Positions 9,370 to 17,028 of a DNA stretch of 64,000 nt are shown in pieces (the stretch's first letter is position 1; each line of letters starts with the position of its first letter). Origin of the DNA: Paraflavitalea devenefica. Its GTDB lineage: Bacteria > Bacteroidota > Bacteroidia > Chitinophagales > Chitinophagaceae. Where the stretch lies: contig NZ_JAARML010000001.1 of NCBI RefSeq assembly GCF_011759375.1, forward strand, positions 186,001-250,000. The letters run 5' to 3'. Both the position numbers and the translations under genes were made by a program. The notes under the pieces were generated by a model, which was not told the DNA's origin, ran no database searches, and saw only the letters and a program-made list of their open reading frames with translations.

Positions 9370-9537
9370 GTTTCGGGTTTTGTGTTCAGTGTTTCGGGTT
9401 GCTACCGCGCTTTGAAGCAACTGACGATATTTAACTGTCATATATGCGGTATTGGCATGCACCAAGGCAAGACCGTAATTCATTGGCCTGCTGAACATAA
9501 AGAACCCGAAACCTTAAACCCGGAACCCGAAATTCAC
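9370..9537. repeat. Inverted pair of heptamer arrays, GTT/AAC family (copy 1)
   Basis: Left arm 9370-9404 is five 7-bp units each starting GTT (GTTTCGG, GTTTTGT, GTTCAGT, GTTTCGG, GTTGCTA). Right arm 9503-9537 is five units starting AAC/AAT at exactly 7-bp spacing (AACCCGA, AACCTTA, AACCCGG, AACCCGA, AATTCAC). The arms are mutually complementary in part and enclose about 98 bases. It fills the divergent gap between tgt and the glycosyltransferase. A relative lies at 63086-63228. Confidence 0.8.
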
Positions 9538-9620
9538 ATCCTGTGAAATGATTCTTCCGCTTTCTACCTCTCTGTCATATATTTTTGTACTTTGTTCGCT
9601 ATTGACCCTAAATTGTACGT

Positions 9621-10751
9621 ATGGCCTTTTTGTCATTAATTGACTGGTGGCAAGTAATCTTTTATGTGTTTTGCCTTGTAGCCTTTATTCAATTACTTTA
9701 TTACTGGATCATCTTTCAGCGGCTGGCTTATTTCAAACCTTCTGAAAAGATAAAATCACAGCAGCATCCTGTAAGCGTTATTGTCTGCGCCCGGGATGAA
9801 GCAGCCAACCTCGCCAAGAACCTGCCGGGGGTATTGGTGCAAACCTATCCTACCACGCATGAGGTGATCGTGGTAAACCACAATAGCCAGGATGAAACCC
9901 GTTACCTGCTGGAAGAGTTCAAAAAGACTTTTAAGAATCTCCATATTGTAAACCTGGAACAGGAAGCCAAGGGCATTCCGGGTAAAAAATATCCCCTCTC
10001 CATCGGTATTAAGGAAGCCCATCATGAAATACTGCTGCTGACAGATGCCGACTGTGTGCCGGCCTCTGAAAGCTGGATGCAGAAGATGCAGGATGCGTAT
10101 GGAGAAGGAACTGAGATCGTATTGGGTTATGGCGCCTATCATAAGCAGCCCGGGGTACTCAATAAGCTTATCCGCTTTGAGACTTTCCACTCAGCCCTGC
10201 AATACCTTTCCTTTGCGCTGGCCGGTATGCCCTATATGGGCGTAGGCCGCAACCTCTCTTATAAAAAGGGCTTGTTCTTTGCCAATAAAGGTTTCTCGTC
10301 TATTAACCACGTTTTAAGCGGTGATGATGACCTGTTTATTAACCGCGTGGCCAAAAAGGATAATACGGCCATTGCGATTGACCAGGAAGCCATTACGCTT
10401 TCCGCGCCCAAGAAAACCTTTGGCGATTGGTGGCGGCAAAAGAACCGGCATTTTACTACCGGCAAGTTTTATAAACCTACCCATCGTTTCCTGCTGGGCC
10501 TGTATTCTTTAACGCATTTCCTCTTTTACCCGCTGCTGATTGTCAGCGCCCTGTTTTATGACTGGCGCATCAGCCTGGGTATCTTCCTGGTACGTTGTTT
10601 GAGCCAGGCCATTATCTACTATAAGGCAATGAATAAGCTCCATGAGAAGGATCTTTTTGCCTGGTGGTGGCTGCTGGATATCTGGATGTTCATTTATTAT
10701 TGCATCTTTGCGCCGGCATTATGGAAAAAACCCAGGAAAAACTGGCACTGA
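9621..10751 (+). CDS. Family 2 glycosyltransferase, membrane-anchored
   Basis: 376 residues. One N-terminal membrane segment (about residues 10-32), then a GT-A domain: VSVIVCARDEAANL (nucleotide-sugar binding), LLLTDADCVPASE (DxD-type metal site) and GDDDLFINR, followed by QKNRHF, a QxxRW-like position. Two or three C-terminal membrane segments follow. The layout resembles processive or dolichol-type GT2 enzymes; the donor and acceptor are unknown. rsmG starts inside its last 31 bases, so the two are probably co-transcribed. Confidence 0.85.
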   Translation: MAFLSLIDWWQVIFYVFCLVAFIQLLYYWIIFQRLAYFKPSEKIKSQQHPVSVIVCARDEAANLAKNLPGVLVQTYPTTHEVIVVNHNSQDETRYLLEEFKKTFKNLHIVNLEQEAKGIPGKKYPLSIGIKEAHHEILLLTDADCVPASESWMQKMQDAYGEGTEIVLGYGAYHKQPGVLNKLIRFETFHSALQYLSFALAGMPYMGVGRNLSYKKGLFFANKGFSSINHVLSGDDDLFINRVAKKDNTAIAIDQEAITLSAPKKTFGDWWRQKNRHFTTGKFYKPTHRFLLGLYSLTHFLFYPLLIVSALFYDWRISLGIFLVRCLSQAIIYYKAMNKLHEKDLFAWWWLLDIWMFIYYCIFAPALWKKPRKNWH

Positions 10752-11371
10752 TCACTAAGTATTTTGGTGATTTTACTCCCGCCCAACTGGAGCAGTTAGG
10801 GGCACTGGAAGCATTGTATACAGACTGGAACAGCAAGATCAATGTCGTATCCCGCAAGGACATGGACAGCCTGTATGAAAAACATGTATTACACTCCCTC
10901 AGTATAGCAGCCGCCTTTGAATGGGCGCCGGGTACAGAAGTGGTAGACTTAGGTACCGGTGGTGGTTTCCCGGGCATCCCCCTGGCCATCTTTTATCCGG
11001 AAGTGCGTTTCCACCTGGTGGATAGTATTGGAAAAAAGATCAAAGTAGTGCAGGCTGTCAGTGAAGCACTGGGACTGAAGAATGTAACTGCCCAACATAG
11101 CCGCATTGAAGATATTAAGAACCGGAAATTTGATTTCGTGGTATCACGGGCGGTGGCCCCGTTGCAGCATCTCTGGCAATGGTCCAGGCCTTTGCTGAAG
11201 AAGCCTTCCACCACTCAACACCGTAATCCTGGCCTGATATGCCTGAAAGGTGGTGATCTTGCTGCTGAAATAGCTGAAAGCGGTTGCAAACCAACTGTTT
11301 TAGAGATGTATGAGATATTTCCGGAAGAATATTTCAAAGAGAAATACCTTTTATTCGTTCCCTTCACTTAG
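10721..11371 (+). CDS. rsmG: 16S rRNA (guanine527-N7)-methyltransferase
   Basis: Methylates G527 of 16S rRNA. 216 residues from the ATG at 10721. Motif I is VVDLGTGGGFPGIPLA, diagnostic for RsmG, with WNSKINVVSRKD and HVLHSL in the N-terminal region and VVSRAVAPL later. It overlaps the glycosyltransferase end by 31 bases in another frame. An in-frame start further upstream would add residues that only mirror the overlapping gene, so it was not used. Confidence 0.92.
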   Translation: MEKTQEKLALITKYFGDFTPAQLEQLGALEALYTDWNSKINVVSRKDMDSLYEKHVLHSLSIAAAFEWAPGTEVVDLGTGGGFPGIPLAIFYPEVRFHLVDSIGKKIKVVQAVSEALGLKNVTAQHSRIEDIKNRKFDFVVSRAVAPLQHLWQWSRPLLKKPSTTQHRNPGLICLKGGDLAAEIAESGCKPTVLEMYEIFPEEYFKEKYLLFVPFT

Positions 11372-11479
11372 TTAACGTATCCAGGTGTTTAGTAAATGGT
11401 TGTGCAAACTACTACCCATTTAAGTATATTTATGCACATCAGCGGTATACGTATTCTCTTTAATGTGGGCATTAAAAAC

Positions 11480-11494
11480 TACCACAAAGTGGTA
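11480..11494. promoter_or_regulatory. 15-bp palindrome (operator candidate), copy 1
   Basis: TACCACAAAGTGGTA: perfect 6-bp arms around AAA. It ends 34 bases before the response-regulator ATG and 22 bases before a degenerate -7 element (GAACTTTG, 11517-11524). The identical site, with the same flanks (A run and CT before, TT after), recurs at 12339-12353. The position suggests autoregulation by a LuxR-type dimer. Confidence 0.6.
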
Positions 11495-11528
11495 TTCCCT
11501 GTTTCACCAAAACCCTGAACTTTGTGTT

Positions 11529-12176
11529 ATGGATATTAGCATTTGCATAGTTGACGATAATAAGGATATCCGCTCAGCATTGGAACAAATCATCCTCATG
11601 TCTGACGGGTACCAGTTATTGGGAAGTGTTGGTTCTGCGGAAGAAGCCATGCAACAGATCCCTTTGTTGAGCCCCGATATTGTTTTAATGGACATTAACC
11701 TGGGGGAAGGAGAAAGTGGTATTGATTGTGTGCGGCACCTGAAAGCCGAGCATCCGGACATTCTTTTCATGATGTGTACTGTGTACGAAGATGATGAGAA
11801 GATATTTGAAGCCCTGACTGCCGGCGCCAGCGGATACATTCTAAAGAAAACAGCTCCCCATAAACTGTTGGAAGCCATCAGGGAATTGCAGGAAGGCGGC
11901 GCTCCTATGAGCAGCCAGATCGCCCGTAAAGTGGTCGGTGCTTTCATGCATAATAAACCGGTGGAAAAAGAGGCTCCGGAAGCCTCCTCCCTCAGCGTAC
12001 TTTCCAACCGTGAAAAGGAAATACTGGAATTACTGGCCAGGGGCATGTTGTACAAAGAGATAGCAGCCAGCCTGTTCATCAGCCAGGAAACCGTACGGAA
12101 ACATGTGTACCACATCTATGAGAAGTTACACGTGAACAACCGGGTGGAAGCGATCAACAAATTCTTTGGACGTTAA
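11529..12176 (+). CDS. NarL/LuxR-family response regulator, orphan
   Basis: 215 residues from the ATG at 11529; an upstream in-frame ATG at 11463 would run through the operator palindrome. Receiver domain about residues 1-120: acidic pair in ICIVDDN, phospho-acceptor Asp55 in VLMDINL, and GYILKKTAP with the conserved Lys. C-terminal HTH about residues 150-212: LSNREKEILELLARGMLYKEIA and ISQETVRKHVYHIYEKL. No histidine kinase is nearby. If the degenerate -7 box at 11517 is used, the mRNA would be leaderless or nearly so. Confidence 0.9.
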   Translation: MDISICIVDDNKDIRSALEQIILMSDGYQLLGSVGSAEEAMQQIPLLSPDIVLMDINLGEGESGIDCVRHLKAEHPDILFMMCTVYEDDEKIFEALTAGASGYILKKTAPHKLLEAIRELQEGGAPMSSQIARKVVGAFMHNKPVEKEAPEASSLSVLSNREKEILELLARGMLYKEIAASLFISQETVRKHVYHIYEKLHVNNRVEAINKFFGR

Positions 12177-12188
12177 CCATATATACCT

Positions 12189-12241
12189 AAAACGGCTTTG
12201 GTAGTCATATATAGCCATGATTACCAGGGCTGTTTTCTTTT
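12189..12241 (+). terminator. Terminator of the response-regulator gene
   Basis: Long imperfect stem pairing 12189-12208 (AAAACGGCTTTGGTAGTCAT) with 12217-12236, followed by a T-rich run (TTTTCTTTT). It separates the regulator transcript from the small-RNA unit downstream. Confidence 0.75.
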
Positions 12242-12338
12242 CCCGCTGACGTTTGGCATTCCATTTGCTCAACTTTACCAGTCACATAGGAGGTACTCCT
12301 TACCATTTCAACAATCACCGGATTAGTGGATGGAAAAC

Positions 12339-12353
12339 TACCACAAAGTGGTA
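12339..12353. promoter_or_regulatory. 15-bp palindrome (operator candidate), copy 2
   Basis: TACCACAAAGTGGTA, identical to 11480-11494. It abuts the -33 element of the promoter at 12354-12384, with its centre about 45 bases before the expected start of transcription: a classical activator position. Confidence 0.6.
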
Positions 12354-12384
12354 TTGATTTCCCTTAGCACACCATCTACCTTTG
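12354..12384 (+). promoter_or_regulatory. Bacteroidota-type promoter of a small RNA
   Basis: TTG (12354-12356), 20 bases, then TACCTTTG (12377-12384), an exact TAnnTTTG element. Transcription should begin near 12389-12391. Confidence 0.65.
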
Positions 12385-12388
12385 CAAC

Positions 12389-12535
12389 CGGGCCGCACTA
12401 GTCTGATACGTTAGCCATTATACCTTATCCAATTTTTTTTCTGTCTTTCCCGCTACGGCTGATCAACAGACATTAACCTAAGCACCTTATCATTGCAAGT
12501 AAAAAGCCGACTCTTGTTGAGACGGCTTTTTCTTT
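12389..12535 (+). ncRNA. Candidate regulated small RNA, about 145 nt
   Basis: The stretch lies between the promoter at 12354-12384 and the hairpin terminator at 12501-12531. It has no ATG or GTG followed by an open frame, so it is unlikely to be a gene leader. The gene beyond it (12539-12961) runs the other way, so it cannot be an upstream leader either. Its ends are inferred from promoter and terminator, not measured. Confidence 0.45.
12501..12531. terminator. Bidirectional terminator
   Basis: Stem AAAAAGCCG-A-CTC / GAG-A-CGGCTTTTT with a TTGTT loop and T-rich flanks in both directions. It ends the small RNA on the plus strand and the DUF1801 gene on the minus strand. Confidence 0.8.
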
Positions 12536-12538
12536 TTA

Positions 12539-12961
12539 TTATTTGTCAGGATATAGCTTCTTTATATGCGCCACTGAATTCGTGATGAGCTTTTTCAATA
12601 CAGGCAGCTTTATATCTTCCAGCTTTTTGACGTAGAGGCATGCCACACTCATCTTGTGTTTTCCCAATTCCTTCAGCAGTTCTTCTTTCTTATTAAAGTC
12701 TGTGGCCAGGTAGATAGCCAACGCATCCTTCCTGGGCGAAAAGCCTGCTAAAGGCGCATCCCCTTCATGACCACTTGCATATTTATAATGATAGCTTCCG
12801 AAACCAACAATGGAAGGTCCCCACATCTTCGGCTCAAAACCGGTGAGCTCTTTGAATATCTCAATCAACTGATAACTGTCATCCCGTTTGGTTTCGTTGT
12901 CCACTTCACTGATAAAGTCTTTTACAGGGCGGTCGGTTTGTGTTGTTTTCGTTTTTGCCAT
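12539..12961 (-). CDS. DUF1801 (YdhG-like) protein
   Basis: 140 residues. The core KMWGPSIVGFGSYHYKYASG and the later FSPRKDALAIYL are typical of the DUF1801 fold, found in many soil bacteria. No biochemical function is known to me. It is the last of three minus-strand genes (AraC regulator, VOC protein, DUF1801), separated by 41 and 52 bases and possibly one unit. A TACATTTG box just upstream (13013-13006) may give it its own promoter. Confidence 0.78.
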   Translation of the reverse strand: MAKTKTTQTDRPVKDFISEVDNETKRDDSYQLIEIFKELTGFEPKMWGPSIVGFGSYHYKYASGHEGDAPLAGFSPRKDALAIYLATDFNKKEELLKELGKHKMSVACLYVKKLEDIKLPVLKKLITNSVAHIKKLYPDK

Positions 12962-13013
12962 GATGGGTTATACATTTAGTGCGGGAAATGGCATAGGCTG
13001 TTATTCAAATGTA

Positions 13014-13370
13014 TCACTTTGTCACTAATCCTACCATATTCCCTTCAGGATCTTTAAACCAGGCAAACTGCTTCCCATCCGGCAGGGTAACCGGGCCTAC
13101 CAGCTTTGTACCACCGGCTGCTGCTATCTTTTGCAAATGGTGGTTGATATCTTCTACCTGGATATAGAAGGTGGTATAATGATGCGGCTCATGCCCCAAT
13201 GAAGTGATATGCCCCTGTATGCCTTCTGTAGCATTGGTATTTAACAGGGAGGCCATGGGTATGCCGGTGGGTGTCCATCCAAATAGCTCCGTATAGAAAG
13301 CAGTGGTTTTGGCCAGGTCTTTACAGCCGATCTCAAAGTGTACTACCGGATGCAGGGTTGATTGCGTCAT
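13014..13370 (-). CDS. VOC-superfamily (glyoxalase/bleomycin-resistance-like) protein
   Basis: 118 residues. Begins VVHFEIGCKDLAKTTAFYTELFGW, the classic beta-alpha-beta opening with a metal-position His, and ends with FAWFKDPEGNMVGLV, the family's closing block with the metal-position Glu. A single VOC unit, so presumably a homodimer. Substrate unknown. Confidence 0.82.
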   Translation of the reverse strand: MTQSTLHPVVHFEIGCKDLAKTTAFYTELFGWTPTGIPMASLLNTNATEGIQGHITSLGHEPHHYTTFYIQVEDINHHLQKIAAAGGTKLVGPVTLPDGKQFAWFKDPEGNMVGLVTK

Positions 13371-13411
13371 ACTATATGATTTATTGATTTGTGGCGGCTA
13401 AAATAGACCTG

Positions 13412-14251
13412 TTACCCGGAAATAAATTGTAAAAATGTTTCCCGCGCTACAGGGATAAAGTTGGGGGTGTACTTTATATCGGGGTATTGGAGACAGAGCT
13501 TTTTGTATTGCAACGGTGTAATACCGGCACGGGCTATAAAATCATTGATAAAGTGCGCCTGGTCATAATAATCGTGCACCGCAGAAAGCGATTGGTGACT
13601 GTTATGGGCTATGGCAGATAAGGTATTATTAAACCGTAGAATGCCCTGTATATTCTTCACTGAATCACCAAAATAATGTTGGGTATCGCTCCGTAATTTC
13701 TTGCGGGTAACGCCCAGCGCCCGGCAAATTTCATTGACCGAAGAAGTATGGATCGCTGTATCCAGCCATTTCACTTTTGGCAGGTTGGGAAGATCACGCT
13801 TAAGCAGCAGGGCTGTCAGGTATTTTTCAATGAGTAAAAATCCCTGATGAACATCCCTGCATGCCAGCAATTGTTCCCGCAGGTTAAATATTTCCCTGGA
13901 GGTCCAGTGTTCGGCGCTTACTGCCAGGTCATTGGTCTCCATGGCAGGCAGGTTGGCCAGGTAAGGCAACATGCCCGGCTTCAGACCGATCGCGTACATG
14001 GCCATCACACCAGTGTTTTCCAGCATGAACGTGTTATCCTGCTTTCCGTTGATCCATACCGTATCAGTTAGCTCCTGTTTGCGCGGTGAGGAAGTATATA
14101 CATCCGACGTACTGAAGTTGGAACCTACATTAATAATGATCACCTGCCAGGCACGCTGAAAAGCCACGCCTGTTCCATGGGTATCCATGAAAACGATAGA
14201 ACCCACAAAGTCTTTCAATATGCCCCGGGGAATATATACTTTAAACGGCAT
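13412..14251 (-). CDS. AraC-family transcriptional regulator
   Basis: 279 residues. The N-terminal 130 residues form a cupin-like sensor region (QVIIINVGSNF, FMLENTGVMAMYAIGLKPG). The C-terminal part holds two helix-turn-helix motifs: VNEICRALGVTRKKLRSDTQHYFGDSVK and the recognisable AraC closing pattern SLSAVHDYYDQAHFINDF followed by GITPLQYKK. It heads the three-gene group and may control it. Confidence 0.85.
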   Translation of the reverse strand: MPFKVYIPRGILKDFVGSIVFMDTHGTGVAFQRAWQVIIINVGSNFSTSDVYTSSPRKQELTDTVWINGKQDNTFMLENTGVMAMYAIGLKPGMLPYLANLPAMETNDLAVSAEHWTSREIFNLREQLLACRDVHQGFLLIEKYLTALLLKRDLPNLPKVKWLDTAIHTSSVNEICRALGVTRKKLRSDTQHYFGDSVKNIQGILRFNNTLSAIAHNSHQSLSAVHDYYDQAHFINDFIARAGITPLQYKKLCLQYPDIKYTPNFIPVARETFLQFISG

Positions 14252-14269
14252 GCGGTAATAATAGGAAGT

Positions 14270-14300
14270 AAAAGCTACAGGATTTTTTGCACATTAACAA
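14270..14300 (-). promoter_or_regulatory. Candidate promoter of the AraC-regulator gene
   Basis: On the minus strand TTG (14300-14298), 20 bases, then TAGCTTTT (14277-14270), one base off TAnnTTTG. Leader of roughly 15 nt. It abuts the preceding gene's hairpin. Confidence 0.4.
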
Positions 14301-14334
14301 GAAAGGTTACCCGCTTTTAGGCGAGTAACCTTTC
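14301..14334 (-). terminator. Terminator of the M1 peptidase gene
   Basis: Ten-bp stem GAAAGGTTAC / GTAACCTTTC, extended by CGC/GCG around a TTTTAG loop. It follows the minus-strand stop at 14361; the T tract after it is weak (TTGTTAATG). Confidence 0.7.
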
Positions 14335-14360
14335 ATCCTATTTCAGTAAGTTGAAAACTA

Positions 14361-16376
14361 TTACTGCAGCTCCTTTTTATTGTTCCTGCGGTCTGTATCG
14401 GCCATACGTTGGGTAGGATCAATCTCAATGGATTTCACATCTGCCAGTTTGCGATCAACTTCTACCACATAGGCAGGATGTGTCCATTTCCAGGCTTCAT
14501 AAGTTTTGGTGGGAATAGCAGCAACTTCCGGTTTCTTTTCACCAAACATAAGGTACTGGGGAATGTAAGCGATGGACCGGCTGCCATCCTTATACGCAAT
14601 ATACAGGTCTACCGGCATGGGCATTTTGCCCACCCGCTCCAGGCGGACCTTTGTTTTACCACCCTCTTCCCACACAGAGTCAATACCATAATCAATGGTC
14701 TTGGTAGTATTCACAAAATATTCCCGGTACCAGTCCAGTTGCAGGCCACTCACCTTTTCTGCTATGCGTATCAGGTCATTTGCATTAGGGTGTTTAAACC
14801 GCCATTGGTTGTAATATTCCAGTAATATCTTATCACGTACTGCGGCGCCTACTATATAACCCAACTGCTCCATAAACACTTCTCCTTTTGCATAAGAAGC
14901 AATGCTGTAGGCAAAGTTGGTCTCAAAATGATCGGCATGGGTGGTAAGCGGTTCTTCCAGTCCGCTCTTTGCCAGGGCAAAATATCCTTGGTAAGCGCTG
15001 TGGTGCGGATTCTCCCTGCCCAGGAAGCTGCTGCTTTTAGTAAGGGAGTCTACTACCTGTGTTTTACGGGGGCCGGTGCCTACCTCCGATTGCGTCACCT
15101 GGTTTTTAGTTACCGCCTGGTAATATTCAGTCACCAGCGATTCTGCATAGCTGGTAAAGCCTTCATCCATCCAGGCATACTCCGATTCATTGGTGCCCAG
15201 TAGCATCTGGTACCAGGTATGCATCCATTCATGAAAGGCCGTGCCCAGGCTGGCGCTCACGATCAGCGTACCCATAGGGTATTCCATGCCCCCGTCACCG
15301 CCATGTATAAAGGTGTATTGCTTATAGGGATAGGCGCCAAACTTCTTTTCTATAAAGGGCAATACTGTTACAGCAGCATCGGCAATGCGTGTCCATTGAT
15401 CATCATAACTGCTCAGGTATTTTTGAAAATCGCTGCCATAACGGGCTTTGCTGGCTTCCGTAAGCGCATCATATTGTTTCCTGATCTGTTTTTCATCTTT
15501 GTTATAGATCACATGGATCACCGGGCCATTGGCAATGGTGCGGGTGATGTGTGCATACTCGGGATCAGCCGCCCACATGAAGTCATGCACATTGGGCGCC
15601 ACAAAATGCCAGGTCAGTTTATCACCTGCGGGCCTGGTCACCTTAGTACCGGGCGCTTCATAACCATAACCTATCTGGTTAGGGTTTTGCAGGTAGCCGG
15701 TACCACCGATCAGGTAGCTTTTATCGATGGTGATCTTTACCTCAAAGTCGCCCCATACGCCATAAAACTCACGGGCTATATAGGGTGTAGGATGCCAGCC
15801 TTCATAATCATACTCGCATAATTTGGGATACCACTGGCTCATGGAATAGCGCACACCTGTAGTGGGATTATCCCTGCCGCTGCGCCGGATCTGCACAGGC
15901 ACCTGGGTTTCAAAATCCATGTCAAACACTACTTTCGACTTAGGCAGGATGGGCTTGCTCAGTATTACTTCGAGGATCGTTTCCTGCACTTTGTACTGTT
16001 GCGCCACCCCATTCATTTTGAGGGAGATGATCTTCTGGTAACCGATCTCATCGGGTTTCAGGTTGGCAATACGGTCACGTACACGACCATCCCAGTCGGA
16101 CCGGCCATTAATTCTCATCTTCCCCAGCTCTTCACTGCGGGCATCCATCATACTGTTGGGCTGAAAAGCATTCCAGTACAGATGATAGAACACCTTCGTT
16201 AATGTATCGGGAGAGTTATTGGTGTATTCCAGTTTTTGCTTTCCGGTAAACCGGTTGGTATTGACATCCATATTGATGTCCATAACATACTTTACCCGCT
16301 GCTGCCAGCGGTCCGGCTGTGCCATGGCTGCTGTTACAGCAAAAAGGCCAGCCATTAAAAGCGTGTAGTTTCTCAT
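14361..16376 (-). CDS. Secreted M1-family metallopeptidase
   Basis: 671 residues with a signal peptide ending AAMAQ. The zinc site is FHEWMHTW (His382, Glu383, His386) with the third ligand in WMDEGFTSYAE, as in M1/gluzincins. The substrate loop reads GGMEYPM instead of GAMEN, as in many bacterial M1 relatives. An N-terminal beta domain precedes the catalytic domain. Presumed periplasmic or outer-membrane peptidase. Confidence 0.88.
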   Translation of the reverse strand: MRNYTLLMAGLFAVTAAMAQPDRWQQRVKYVMDINMDVNTNRFTGKQKLEYTNNSPDTLTKVFYHLYWNAFQPNSMMDARSEELGKMRINGRSDWDGRVRDRIANLKPDEIGYQKIISLKMNGVAQQYKVQETILEVILSKPILPKSKVVFDMDFETQVPVQIRRSGRDNPTTGVRYSMSQWYPKLCEYDYEGWHPTPYIAREFYGVWGDFEVKITIDKSYLIGGTGYLQNPNQIGYGYEAPGTKVTRPAGDKLTWHFVAPNVHDFMWAADPEYAHITRTIANGPVIHVIYNKDEKQIRKQYDALTEASKARYGSDFQKYLSSYDDQWTRIADAAVTVLPFIEKKFGAYPYKQYTFIHGGDGGMEYPMGTLIVSASLGTAFHEWMHTWYQMLLGTNESEYAWMDEGFTSYAESLVTEYYQAVTKNQVTQSEVGTGPRKTQVVDSLTKSSSFLGRENPHHSAYQGYFALAKSGLEEPLTTHADHFETNFAYSIASYAKGEVFMEQLGYIVGAAVRDKILLEYYNQWRFKHPNANDLIRIAEKVSGLQLDWYREYFVNTTKTIDYGIDSVWEEGGKTKVRLERVGKMPMPVDLYIAYKDGSRSIAYIPQYLMFGEKKPEVAAIPTKTYEAWKWTHPAYVVEVDRKLADVKSIEIDPTQRMADTDRRNNKKELQ

Positions 16377-16403
16377 TTATTCTCAGGGTTTTTGTTTCTG
16401 AAG

Positions 16404-16522
16404 CCGGAAGGTAGGGAAAAGTCGGAAAGTGTGGAAGACCGTTTATAATAAGAAAAGTCCGGAAGAAAGCAGCTTCAAACCTGCATTTCTTACGGACTTT
16501 CCAATTTCCGGACTTCCGGACT
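16404..16522. repeat. GGAA-phased repeat with inverted partner (9-bp spacing)
   Basis: GGAA occurs at 16406, 16415, 16424 and 16433, exactly 9 bp apart. Further on, AGTCCGGAAG (16457-16466) pairs perfectly with CTTCCGGACT (16513-16522), and TTCC motifs recur at 7-9 bp spacing between 16490 and 16517. It lies between the PepSY-like gene and the M1 peptidase gene and overlaps the last two bases of the former. Confidence 0.55.
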
Positions 16523-16970
16523 ATAAGGTAATGTTATCTTTCAACAGACGGCCCTCACTGTTAAACAGCAGGTTCTTTTTCTGCAGGTCGCTCTTTACCA
16601 CATGCAGGCGATACTGGACCTTATCGCCGGGTAATTCGATCTTTGTTACATTATCTATCTTCCATTCGGCCCATTTACTTTTATTGAAACCATCCTTTAC
16701 CGCATCGGGTAAGGCACTTTCTCCAATGACCTGCTCTGTATATTGCCATACGGCCTTATTGTTGAAACGGGCTTCATAATGGCCGCCATTGTCATCAAAT
16801 TCAGCTACGAATCCGGATAATTTATCTTTCCATTCTACATTGGAAGCGCTGGGATATTTGGTCTTGAAAGCTTCGGTCACCGTAGCTGGAACGCTGCGTA
16901 CCTGGGCCAACACGTTATTGGTCAATGCCAAACACAATACAAAGGACAAGAAGGGGATTACTCTTTTCAT
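16521..16970 (-). CDS. Small secreted PepSY-like protein
   Basis: 149 residues, signal peptide ending NVLAQ. VPATVTEAFKTKYPSASNVEW and GFVAEFDDNGGHYEARFN are typical of the PepSY-like (BLIP-fold, DUF2874) proteins common in Bacteroidota, with the half-motif repeated near residues 90-110. Function unknown; probably periplasmic. It follows rsmI by 58 bases. Confidence 0.72.
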   Translation of the reverse strand: MKRVIPFLSFVLCLALTNNVLAQVRSVPATVTEAFKTKYPSASNVEWKDKLSGFVAEFDDNGGHYEARFNNKAVWQYTEQVIGESALPDAVKDGFNKSKWAEWKIDNVTKIELPGDKVQYRLHVVKSDLQKKNLLFNSEGRLLKDNITL

Positions 16971-17028
16971 ACAAGACTATTTTTAGAAGGAATATGCAAA
17001 TATCAAACCTGGCTGTTGTAAGGAAAAC

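Noticed and set aside
9349..9546. Plus-strand open frame of 65 codons
   Set aside because: It is the translation of the heptamer hairpin and its loop; composition follows the repeat and no family is recognisable.
11463..11528. Upstream in-frame ATG for the response regulator
   Set aside because: It would translate the operator palindrome and the promoter region; the receiver domain starts naturally at 11529.
15219..15821. Plus-strand frame of 200 codons opposite the M1 peptidase gene
   Set aside because: Antisense shadow of a well supported gene with catalytic motifs; no family features.
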